Shown here piece after piece: positions 1-5,225 of a stretch of 5,984 nt of DNA. Within the stretch, counting starts at the first letter, position 1. Every line of letters begins with the position of its first letter. Below the pieces are notes generated by a model. The model saw only the letters and a program-made list of their open reading frames with translations. It was not told the origin of the DNA and made no database searches. Both the position numbers and the translations under genes were made by a program. Source of the DNA: Actinomycetota bacterium (lineage in GTDB: Bacteria; Actinomycetota; Actinomycetes; Streptosporangiales; Streptosporangiaceae); assembly GCA_003541285.1 (NCBI GenBank), contig DPMS01000060.1, positions 1-5,984 on the forward strand, read 5' to 3'.

Positions 1-44
1 TGGTGCGCCGCTGGTCGGCGCGGGCTTGCGCCAGCGAGGCAGGC

Positions 45-89
45 GCGCTCGAACCGTTAGCGCCTATGTACCTCGCAGAGTTCGAGCGC
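45..89. repeat. 10-bp perfect inverted repeat with 25-nt spacer
   Basis: The arm GCGCTCGAAC at 45-54 is the exact reverse complement of GTTCGAGCGC at 80-89, separated by 25 nt. Pairing does not extend past either end of the arms. It lies about 150 bp beyond the stop codon of the stress-protein gene, so it is not an obvious immediate terminator. There is no T-rich tract beside it. It could be a weak hairpin, a dimeric regulator site for a gene to the left of the window, or chance. I checked whether the GTTCGA core belonged to a tRNA T-arm and found no matching stem or acceptor structure. Confidence 0.4.
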
Positions 90-167
90 ATATGGGCAGA
101 ATCCAGACCGGTACGGTAGCGGGAAGTGGCGAGCACCGAAGGCGGCCTACCCCACACGGTCGGATCG

Positions 168-187
168 GACAGGTGTCGGAGCCTGTC
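168..187 (-). terminator. Possible terminator hairpin after the stress-protein gene
   Basis: GACAGG at 168-173 and CCTGTC at 182-187 form a perfect 6-bp stem with an 8-nt loop, starting about 50 nt after the stop codon of the stress-protein gene (239-241). There is no U-run, which is common for actinobacterial intrinsic terminators but also makes the call weak. A competing short pairing (CCTG/CAGG at 182-195) overlaps it. Confidence 0.25.
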
Positions 188-238
188 AGCGCAGGTCAGC
201 CACCCAAACCGAGTATTCGAGCGGTGCAGGTTCCGGTT

Positions 239-1114
239 TCAGGTTTGGGCGACTACCGCCGCCGGGCAGTGCCCCTGATGGACGGCCGCGTGCGCGACGG
301 CTCCGAGTGATAGCGAGCCGGGTAGCTTCCGGCGGTGCCCACCGACCACCAGAAGGTGCGCCCCAGCCGAGGCTGCAAGCACGGTCGGTACCACATCACC
401 GGGAACCGCAGCCTGGCGCACCTCAACGTTGGGATACTTCGTCGCCCAATCTGCGACTGCCTCGGTGAATCGCTTGCGCTCTTCCTCTTCGAACATCCGG
501 TCCGGATCGACGTGCGGGGCAGCCTTTCCGGGTGCGTGCCAGAAAGATGTGTGCCATGCGTGCAACACGGTTAGCGGCTGTCCGGTCGCCGATGCCATAT
601 GGAACCCGAACCCGAGTGTTGACTGCGAGTGCCGCGTGACACCGACCGCGATCACGACTCGTCCGGCCTCCGGTCCGGGCTTGATGTCGGGGTCTTCACG
701 TACGACGACCACAGGGCACGGGGCATGCCGGATGACGTCTTCGGCCGTCGAACCAAGACCAAGGTGGGCGACCCGGGAATGCCCGTGCCTGCCCACCACC
801 AGAAGCTCTGCGCCCCCACAGTGCTCGACCAGCGCATTATGTGCGTCGTCCGAGTCGATCACCTGGCTCACTTTGGATGCTCCGGCGGTGCCGAGCACCT
901 CGGTCAACTGCTTGTTGACTTCGGCATTGGCATATTCAGTGAGATCCTCGAACCCCTCACCGAATTCCGCCGTCGGGTAGGCACGGACCGCGAGCAGGTC
1001 GGCACCGAGCGCTTCGGCTGTCGACGCCGCCCAGGCCAATGCCGCGTTCGAACCCGGCGAGCCGTCCACGCCGACCACGACCCGCGGCCTTGCAGGCTGC
1101 TGTGTCGTACTCAT
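239..1114 (-). CDS. Universal stress protein, tandem UspA domains (291 aa)
   Basis: A cytoplasmic two-domain Usp protein; the family binds nucleotides and acts in stress, hypoxia or stationary-phase adaptation, but the exact role of most members is unknown. Domain 1 (about residues 10-139) opens with the strand VVVGVDGS, with D17 at the usual adenine-binding position. It ends with the full ATP signature G-2x-G-9x-G-S (G108, G111, G121, S122) followed by HAPCPVVVV. Domain 2 (about 152-291) has the same fold pattern but is degenerate. VGVTRHS replaces VGVDGS, and at the second signature R261 replaces the second Gly and A272 the Ser/Thr, so ATP binding there is doubtful. The length is typical of actinobacterial tandem Usp proteins. 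The ATG at 1114 is fixed by an ideal Shine-Dalgarno sequence 5 nt upstream. The gene is probably its own transcription unit, since 273 bp separate it from the molybdenum hydroxylase operon. Confidence 0.95.
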   Translation of the reverse strand: MSTTQQPARPRVVVGVDGSPGSNAALAWAASTAEALGADLLAVRAYPTAEFGEGFEDLTEYANAEVNKQLTEVLGTAGASKVSQVIDSDDAHNALVEHCGGAELLVVGRHGHSRVAHLGLGSTAEDVIRHAPCPVVVVREDPDIKPGPEAGRVVIAVGVTRHSQSTLGFGFHMASATGQPLTVLHAWHTSFWHAPGKAAPHVDPDRMFEEEERKRFTEAVADWATKYPNVEVRQAAVPGDVVPTVLAASAGAHLLVVGGHRRKLPGSLSLGAVAHAAVHQGHCPAAVVAQT

Positions 1115-1119
1115 GACAC

Positions 1120-1126
1120 CCTCCTT
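1120..1126 (-). promoter_or_regulatory. Strong ribosome binding site of the stress-protein gene
   Basis: On the minus strand the sequence AAGGAGG lies 5 nt upstream of the ATG at 1114. It is a near-perfect anti-16S match and fixes this start. It is the strongest Shine-Dalgarno sequence in the window, which suggests efficient translation. Confidence 0.85.
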
Positions 1127-1246
1127 GATTCGACTTGTCAGCTTGACGCCCTAACGCAAGCACTTGCCCGATCCAGGGCAACCGGAAGGCTGCGTTGATC
1201 GCGGATGACTTTCCTCCGCCGCCTGTGGACCATCATGACCGTTCGA

Positions 1247-1268
1247 GGCCCATGGGCCGAAAGTGTCC
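1247..1268 (-). promoter_or_regulatory. Palindrome overlapping a DosR/DevR-like box
   Basis: GGCCCATGGGCC at 1247-1258 is a perfect 12-bp palindrome. Overlapping it, positions 1254-1267 read on the minus strand match 9 of the 11 specified bases of the mycobacterial dormancy-regulator motif GGGACTTNNGNCCC, with an uninterrupted ACTTTCGGCCC core. The mismatches are the second and third bases. It lies about 140 bp upstream of a Usp gene, and Usp genes are well-known DosR targets in mycobacteria. The motif was compared from memory, and a match of this quality could arise by chance in a few hundred GC-rich bases. No strong second box was found. Confidence 0.3.
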
Positions 1269-1356
1269 GCTCCGGGTTGATCTGGCCAGGGGTCCGGGAT
1301 GTTCTGGCGCTGACTCATACGCCGCGACCAGAGGCCGGCCATCCTGTCCCACGCGT

Positions 1357-1375
1357 GCGCCCGGCGAACCGGCGC
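1357..1375 (-). terminator. Possible terminator hairpin after the Mo-subunit gene
   Basis: A GC-only stem GCGCC (1357-1361) with GGCGC (1371-1375) and a 9-nt loop begins 12 nt after the stop codon of the Mo-subunit gene. An alternative fold pairs CCGG at 1361-1364 with CCGG at 1369-1372, which on the minus-strand transcript leaves a UUCG tetraloop, a very stable motif. No U-tract follows. The position right after the last operon gene is the main support. Confidence 0.35.
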
Positions 1376-1387
1376 CAGCTGGGAACA

Positions 1388-3811
1388 TCAGATCCGGCCG
1401 ATGGCGGTGAGGACTCTTTCGGGCGTCATGGGCATGTCCACCCAGATCCCGCCCAGGGCGTTGTAGACGGCCTGCGAAATAGCTGGCCCGGGAGCCGCCG
1501 CGGGTGCCTCACCGGCTGCGCGAGCTCCGAATGGGCCGACTGGGTCGTAGGAGTCACCGAAGATCACCTGGACTTCCCTGGGGAAGTCGAGAGCTCGCAG
1601 CAGCTTGTAGTCCATCCAGTTGTCGTTCTTGATCGTGCCATCGACGTCGTCGAACACCAGGTGCTCGGACAGTGCGAAGCCACTGCCGCACAGAGCACCG
1701 CCGAGGACCTGATTCTTGAGGACCTTCGGGTTCACCACCGTCCCGCTGTCTTGCCCGGCGAGGTAGTCGACCAACCGGACGTTGCCGGTCTCGACGTCCA
1801 CCTCGACCTCGACGAAGGCGCACGCGAAATGACGGGCGAAAGTCGTCGAGGGTGGCATGGGTACTGCCGATGACCGGCCCGTGATCGATGACGCCTGCCC
1901 GAGGGTGTCCGAACGGAAATGGTTCAGGACATCGGCAATGGTGACGCCCAACCCTCCGCGACCGTCTCCGGCCGCCTTGACCTCGCCGCCCTGAATCGTG
2001 AGTTCTGCGGCCGGCAGATCGAAGAACTCCCGGCCGGCGATCTCGAGCAACTGGGCTCGAGCGTCCAGGGAAGCCGCCTTCACCGCGAATCCGATTCGGT
2101 ACATCGTGTTGCTGGCCAGCGAGCCGTGGCTCCACGGGCACGAGTCGGTGTCGCCGAGCTCGTAGTCCACCAGCTCGAAAGGTATCCCCAGCGCCTCCGC
2201 TGCAACCTGGGTCAGGGTCGTCTCGCTGCCCTGCCCCTGTCTGCCGGCAGCGCAGTGCACCTTCGCACTGCCGTCGGGGTTGATCCGCACCACCGCCGAG
2301 GTGTTGCCCTCGAACTCCACGCCGCACACGTGCGCCCCGGTCCCGACCCCGACGGCTCGGCGAAGCGGCCCGTCGGCGAAGCTCGGCACCCCCCAGCCCT
2401 TCCACCGTTGTTCCCATCCGAACGCGGCCGCGCCACGGGTCAAGATGTCCTGGGTGGAACCGCTGGACAGCCGGAAGGGGACCGGCCAGCCAGCTCGAAT
2501 GCTCTCAGGGATCCCGGCCAGGTAGGCCTCGACCGACTGGTCGGGCATTGCCCGCCGGCTGTGCTGCATGCGGAGTTCCTCACCGGGGCGGATCTGGTTG
2601 CGGAGGCGGAACTCGACCGGGTCGATGCCGGCGCGGATGGCGCACATGTCTGCGAGCCGCTCCACTGCGGACCCCAGCGTCACATCGCCGACCGCGCGCA
2701 TGCACCCAGCGGTGAGCCGGTTCGTGTTCACGCCGTGAACAGCGAAGTGGCCGTTCTGGGCGCGTCCCCACAAGTCCACGCAGAAAAAGCCGACGTCGTC
2801 CTTGAACCCGTATCCTCCGTTGTCGATCACGTGGTCGAACTGCGCGAGAGTGAGCCTTCCATCTGCCGTGCAGCCCATTCTGCCTCGCGTGTGCTCATTG
2901 TGACGACGCTTGACGGTGGCCATGCTTTCCTGGTTTGTGAGCTCAATCTTGATCGGGCGACGAGACTTCTTGGCCAGCAGCACAGTGATCAGCATGAAGT
3001 TGGCGACCCACCAGTTGCCGAACGAGCAGCCCGCCGGGAGGGCTTGGACCCGAATCTTGCTCAGCGGGATGCCGAACGCCTCGTGAATGGAGTCGCGTAC
3101 TTCCGAGGGTGTCTGCGTGGATGTCCACACGCACACACGGTCTCCGGTCCATTCAGCGATGCAGGCGTTTCGGCCCATCGACGCGGCCTGCTGGCTTTCG
3201 AACCGGATGTCACACTTCACGGTGAAGTCGGCGTCTTTCTCGCCCTGCGCCGTGTCACCCCATTGCACCTCGTACGGTGGGCGCTCGTTCCCTTCCTCCC
3301 GAATCTGTGGCGCACCGGGCTTCCTGGCGTCTTCCGCGTCGAAGACCGCATCGAGCAGCTCCCATTCGATCTCGATGAGCTCCGCCGCTTCTTCCGCGAT
3401 GTAGGGGTCGATGGCGGCGACAGCAGCGACGTCGTCGCCGACGAACCGGGCGGTACCGTCGAGGACCTTGCCGCGGTAGTTGAACCAGGCGTTTTCCCAT
3501 ACCAGCTCAGGAGCGTCGTGATGAGTCACCACGGCGAGCACTCCCGGCAGCGCCTCGGCCTTGGCGGTGTCTATGCTCAGGATGCGGGCGTGCGGATGGG
3601 GGCTGCGCAGGATCTTCCCGTAGGCCATTCCTGGCAGACCGAAGTCAACCGCGTACTTCAGCGCGCCGGTTACTTTCTCGACTGCATCCTTCACGGGCAG
3701 GTCTTTGCCAATGACGGCAAAATCACGGCCGCGGGGCAGGCCGGAACCGGTCGCGGGCGTCCGAGGAGCTGGACCTGCTGTCAGGGGTGCGGTGGTGAAC
3801 TGTGTAGTCAT
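1388..3811 (-). CDS. Molybdenum hydroxylase, large molybdopterin-binding subunit (807 aa)
   Basis: Catalytic subunit of a xanthine dehydrogenase/CO dehydrogenase-family enzyme. It hydroxylates a carbon centre using water and passes electrons to the [2Fe-2S] subunit. The N-terminal a/b hammerhead domain spans about residues 36-165 (VTGALKYAVDFGLPG, LRSPHPHARI, ALPGVLAVVT). The Mo-cofactor domains follow, with GRQGQGSETTLTQ (523-535), GDTD (553-556) and a conserved C-terminus with the catalytic Glu in GARAAGEAP (E768) before PAISQAVYNALGG and PMTPERV. The loop C370-MRAVGD corresponds to the AYRCSFR loop of form I CO dehydrogenase but has Ala where the active-site Cys would be, so it is not a CO dehydrogenase of that kind. 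No Tat signal is seen, so the enzyme is probably cytoplasmic. The start at 3811 overlaps the previous stop (ATGA) and has GAGGA 7 nt upstream. An in-frame ATG at 3988 would add 59 residues of basic, His-rich shadow sequence and is rejected. The substrate is unknown. Confidence 0.93.
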   Translation of the reverse strand: MTTQFTTAPLTAGPAPRTPATGSGLPRGRDFAVIGKDLPVKDAVEKVTGALKYAVDFGLPGMAYGKILRSPHPHARILSIDTAKAEALPGVLAVVTHHDAPELVWENAWFNYRGKVLDGTARFVGDDVAAVAAIDPYIAEEAAELIEIEWELLDAVFDAEDARKPGAPQIREEGNERPPYEVQWGDTAQGEKDADFTVKCDIRFESQQAASMGRNACIAEWTGDRVCVWTSTQTPSEVRDSIHEAFGIPLSKIRVQALPAGCSFGNWWVANFMLITVLLAKKSRRPIKIELTNQESMATVKRRHNEHTRGRMGCTADGRLTLAQFDHVIDNGGYGFKDDVGFFCVDLWGRAQNGHFAVHGVNTNRLTAGCMRAVGDVTLGSAVERLADMCAIRAGIDPVEFRLRNQIRPGEELRMQHSRRAMPDQSVEAYLAGIPESIRAGWPVPFRLSSGSTQDILTRGAAAFGWEQRWKGWGVPSFADGPLRRAVGVGTGAHVCGVEFEGNTSAVVRINPDGSAKVHCAAGRQGQGSETTLTQVAAEALGIPFELVDYELGDTDSCPWSHGSLASNTMYRIGFAVKAASLDARAQLLEIAGREFFDLPAAELTIQGGEVKAAGDGRGGLGVTIADVLNHFRSDTLGQASSITGRSSAVPMPPSTTFARHFACAFVEVEVDVETGNVRLVDYLAGQDSGTVVNPKVLKNQVLGGALCGSGFALSEHLVFDDVDGTIKNDNWMDYKLLRALDFPREVQVIFGDSYDPVGPFGARAAGEAPAAAPGPAISQAVYNALGGIWVDMPMTPERVLTAIGRI

Positions 3812-4275
3812 CGCTGGTTCCTCATGCGCTCCGCCGCAGTCAGCACGGCCTGGATGATGAAGGGGTAGGCGCCGCACCGGCAGATGTTCCCGCTCAGCCC
3901 CTCCGCGACTTCTTCCGTGGTGGGGTTGGGGTTTTGCTCCAGCAGGTAGGTGGCCGCCATGATGAAGCCTGACGTGCAGTAGGCACACTGGAACCCGTGC
4001 TCATCGATGAACGCCTGCTGGATGGGGTGAAGATTGCCGGACGTGCCGAGTCCTTCGATGGTGGTGATGGACCGGCCTTCGGCTTGGCGAGCCAGAATCA
4101 GACACGCAGTCGCGGGCACGCCATCCATCAGCACCGTGCAGCAACCGCACTCCCCCTCGGCGCACGATACCCGCGTCCCGTACATGTGGAGGCGCTCGTG
4201 GAGGACGTCGGCCAGGCTGTCATAGTCTGACGCCTCGACTTCGTGGGACTGGTCGTTGACGTGAAGCAGGGTCAT
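3808..4275 (-). CDS. Molybdenum hydroxylase, [2Fe-2S] ferredoxin-like subunit (155 aa)
   Basis: Small electron-transfer subunit carrying two [2Fe-2S] clusters between the Mo cofactor and FAD. The N-terminal plant-ferredoxin-type cluster is ligated by C38, C43, C46 and C58 (CAEGECGCCTV followed by DGVPATAC). The C-terminal four-helix domain has the second cluster at C97, C100, C132 and C134 (QCAYCTSG and GNICRCGAY). Q96, just before the first of these, is the residue that usually contacts the molybdopterin cytosine dinucleotide. Length and domain order are normal for the CoxS/XdhC-like family. C45 is an extra cysteine in the first motif, where Ala is usual. The gene overlaps the stop of the FAD gene and the start of the Mo gene by 4 bp each. 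Its ribosome site AAGGA lies 9 nt before the ATG, inside the end of the FAD gene. Confidence 0.96.
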   Translation of the reverse strand: MTLLHVNDQSHEVEASDYDSLADVLHERLHMYGTRVSCAEGECGCCTVLMDGVPATACLILARQAEGRSITTIEGLGTSGNLHPIQQAFIDEHGFQCAYCTSGFIMAATYLLEQNPNPTTEEVAEGLSGNICRCGAYPFIIQAVLTAAERMRNQR

Positions 4276-5156
4276 CGGACACCATCCTTTGCTCTGAGGC
4301 CGGCGATGGCCTCTGACAAGGCCCGGTACGTCAAGGTGGCGGTCGCGTTGCTCCGGTAGGCGGCGCTGGTGCGGGCGTCGTCGATGGGTTGTGCGCAGGC
4401 CGCCGCTCTGGCTGCGACGTCTTCGAGGAGTTCGCTGTCGATGTCTGCGAGTGGCACGCCGAGCAGCGGCGCCTCAGCTTCCTCGGCTCGCACCGGTACT
4501 GGGGCTACCGAGCCGAGTCCGATGCGGGCGGCGTTGATCACTTGGTGATCGTCGGTGCTGACCAGGACGGAGACGATGACCAGGGCGATGTCCAGCGCCG
4601 TGCGGGTGGCGCGGCGGAAGGCCGCCACTGCCCGGGGGCGCAGCCGGACCTCGACCTCCACCAAGAGCTCGCTCGGATCGAGGGTGGTGCTCTTGGGCCC
4701 GCTGCACAGGTCATTGATGGGAAGTGTGCGCTGGCCTTCGCGTCCCAGCACGGTCAGCGTCGCGTCCAGACAGATGAGCAGAGGAGTGAGATCGGCTGCG
4801 GGGGAGGCGTTGCACAGGTTGCCGCCCACGGTGGCGAGGGTTCGCGTCTGCGGGGTGCACATCACTCGGGCCATGTCGGCAAGCGCCCGGCTCGCGTAGT
4901 CGGTCCCTGGGTTAGCTTCAAGGCGGCGCAGGGATGTAAGGGCTCCTATGCGTAGGCTGCCGGCCTGAGTGTGCAGGTAGTCGAGCTCGTGCAGGTGGCT
5001 GATATCGATGCAGCAATCGATGGGATACCCGTTCTTCCAGTCGAGGTACAGGTCGGTGCCGCCAGCGAGATAGTGTCCTCCAGATCCGCATGCGGTCTGC
5101 ATCTCGACGGCTTCACGAACCGCACCAGGGCGCATGTACTTGAAGCGGCTTCTCAC
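4272..5156 (-). CDS. Molybdenum hydroxylase, FAD-binding subunit (294 aa)
   Basis: Medium subunit that accepts electrons from the iron-sulfur subunit and passes them to the final acceptor. It has the vanillyl-alcohol-oxidase/CoxM-type FAD fold. AGGTDL (31-36) and TVGGNLCNASPAAD (109-122) are the two pyrophosphate-binding loops, and the CO_deh_flav_C-type domain follows from about residue 178, with IGLGSVAPVPVRA at 212-224. The protein starts in the usual way for the family (RFKYMRPGAVREAVE). The start is GTG at 5156, supported by GAAGGGAG 6 nt upstream; the ATG at codon 8 would cut into the conserved N-terminal strand. There is no cysteine-rich insertion after the NLCNASPAAD loop, unlike the [4Fe-4S]-bearing FAD subunit of 4-hydroxybenzoyl-CoA reductase. 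It is the first gene of the overlapping trio, and the order FAD, FeS, Mo is the same as in coxMSL operons. Confidence 0.95.
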   Translation of the reverse strand: MRSRFKYMRPGAVREAVEMQTACGSGGHYLAGGTDLYLDWKNGYPIDCCIDISHLHELDYLHTQAGSLRIGALTSLRRLEANPGTDYASRALADMARVMCTPQTRTLATVGGNLCNASPAADLTPLLICLDATLTVLGREGQRTLPINDLCSGPKSTTLDPSELLVEVEVRLRPRAVAAFRRATRTALDIALVIVSVLVSTDDHQVINAARIGLGSVAPVPVRAEEAEAPLLGVPLADIDSELLEDVAARAAACAQPIDDARTSAAYRSNATATLTYRALSEAIAGLRAKDGVR

Positions 5157-5162
5157 CTCGCA

Positions 5163-5175
5163 CTCCCTTCGAAGG
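5163..5175 (-). promoter_or_regulatory. Ribosome binding site of the FAD gene with overlapping palindrome
   Basis: On the minus strand GAAGGGAG (5163-5170) lies 6 nt upstream of the GTG start at 5156 and decides that start. The 10-bp palindrome CCTTCGAAGG (5166-5175) overlaps it. A 5-bp hairpin with a 3-nt loop (CGGCA/TGCCG, 5180-5192) lies just upstream. These could modulate ribosome access in the 69-bp gap after the dehydrogenase gene, but the stems are short and I would not call a riboswitch or attenuator. Confidence 0.5.
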
Positions 5176-5225
5176 AACGCGGCATCCTGCCGGGCATGCT
5201 TCGCCGGTGGGAGCCAGGTGTTCGG

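Larger units (their letters stand above)
1..238. other. Non-coding stretch downstream of the universal stress protein gene
   Basis: No convincing gene is visible here. The only sizeable open frame is a plus-strand one (26-310) that is arginine-rich, low in complexity, runs into the end of the stress-protein gene on the opposite strand and has no recognisable domain, so I treat it as a chance frame of GC-rich DNA. The stretch contains several inverted repeats: a short GC hairpin at 5-21 (6-bp arms, 5-nt loop), a 10-bp inverted repeat at 45-54/80-89 and a 6-bp hairpin at 168-187. These fit a 3' flanking region with a terminator or protein-binding sites. The left edge is cut, so the next gene is not seen. 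Confidence 0.5.
1115..1387 (-). other. Intergenic region holding the probable stress-protein promoter
   Basis: This 273-bp interval lies between the end of the Mo-subunit gene and the start of the stress-protein gene, both on the minus strand. No open frame here has a ribosome site plus a recognisable protein, so I see it as non-coding. Near its right end is a GC-rich hairpin that could end the upstream operon. In the middle is a 12-bp palindrome with an overlapping DosR-like sequence. At 1156-1167 there is a small inverted repeat (GCAAG, 2 nt, CTTGC) 41 nt before the stress-protein ATG. I could not identify a convincing -35/-10 pair, so the promoter position is unknown. Confidence 0.5.

Noticed and set aside
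41..90. tRNA-like GTTCGA element in the left non-coding region
   Set aside because: No T-stem, anticodon stem or acceptor pairing could be built around it on either strand.
26..310. 94-codon plus-strand open frame at the left end
   Set aside because: It is Arg-rich with no domain, overlaps the end of the stress-protein gene antisense, and no clear ribosome site was seen.
1230..1300. Promoter -35/-10 elements for the stress-protein gene
   Set aside because: A CATGAT hexamer is present on the minus strand, but the only nearby -35-like sequence is about 26 nt away, too far for a normal promoter.
1151..1410. Short open frames in the intergenic region (minus 1151-1342 and plus 1195-1410)
   Set aside because: Their composition is Pro/Arg/Gly-rich, neither resembles a known family, and one runs into the end of the Mo gene on the opposite strand.
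1919..3868. A 649-codon open frame on the plus strand opposite the Mo-subunit gene
   Set aside because: It is fully antisense to a well-supported gene, has no recognisable domain and an Arg/Val/Leu-rich composition, and long antisense frames are expected in GC-rich coding DNA.
3812..3988. N-terminal extension of the Mo subunit to the ATG at 3988
   Set aside because: The extra 59 residues are the shadow of the [2Fe-2S] gene in another frame (His/Arg/Gly-rich), while the ATG at 3811 has a ribosome site, an ATGA junction and the normal family length.
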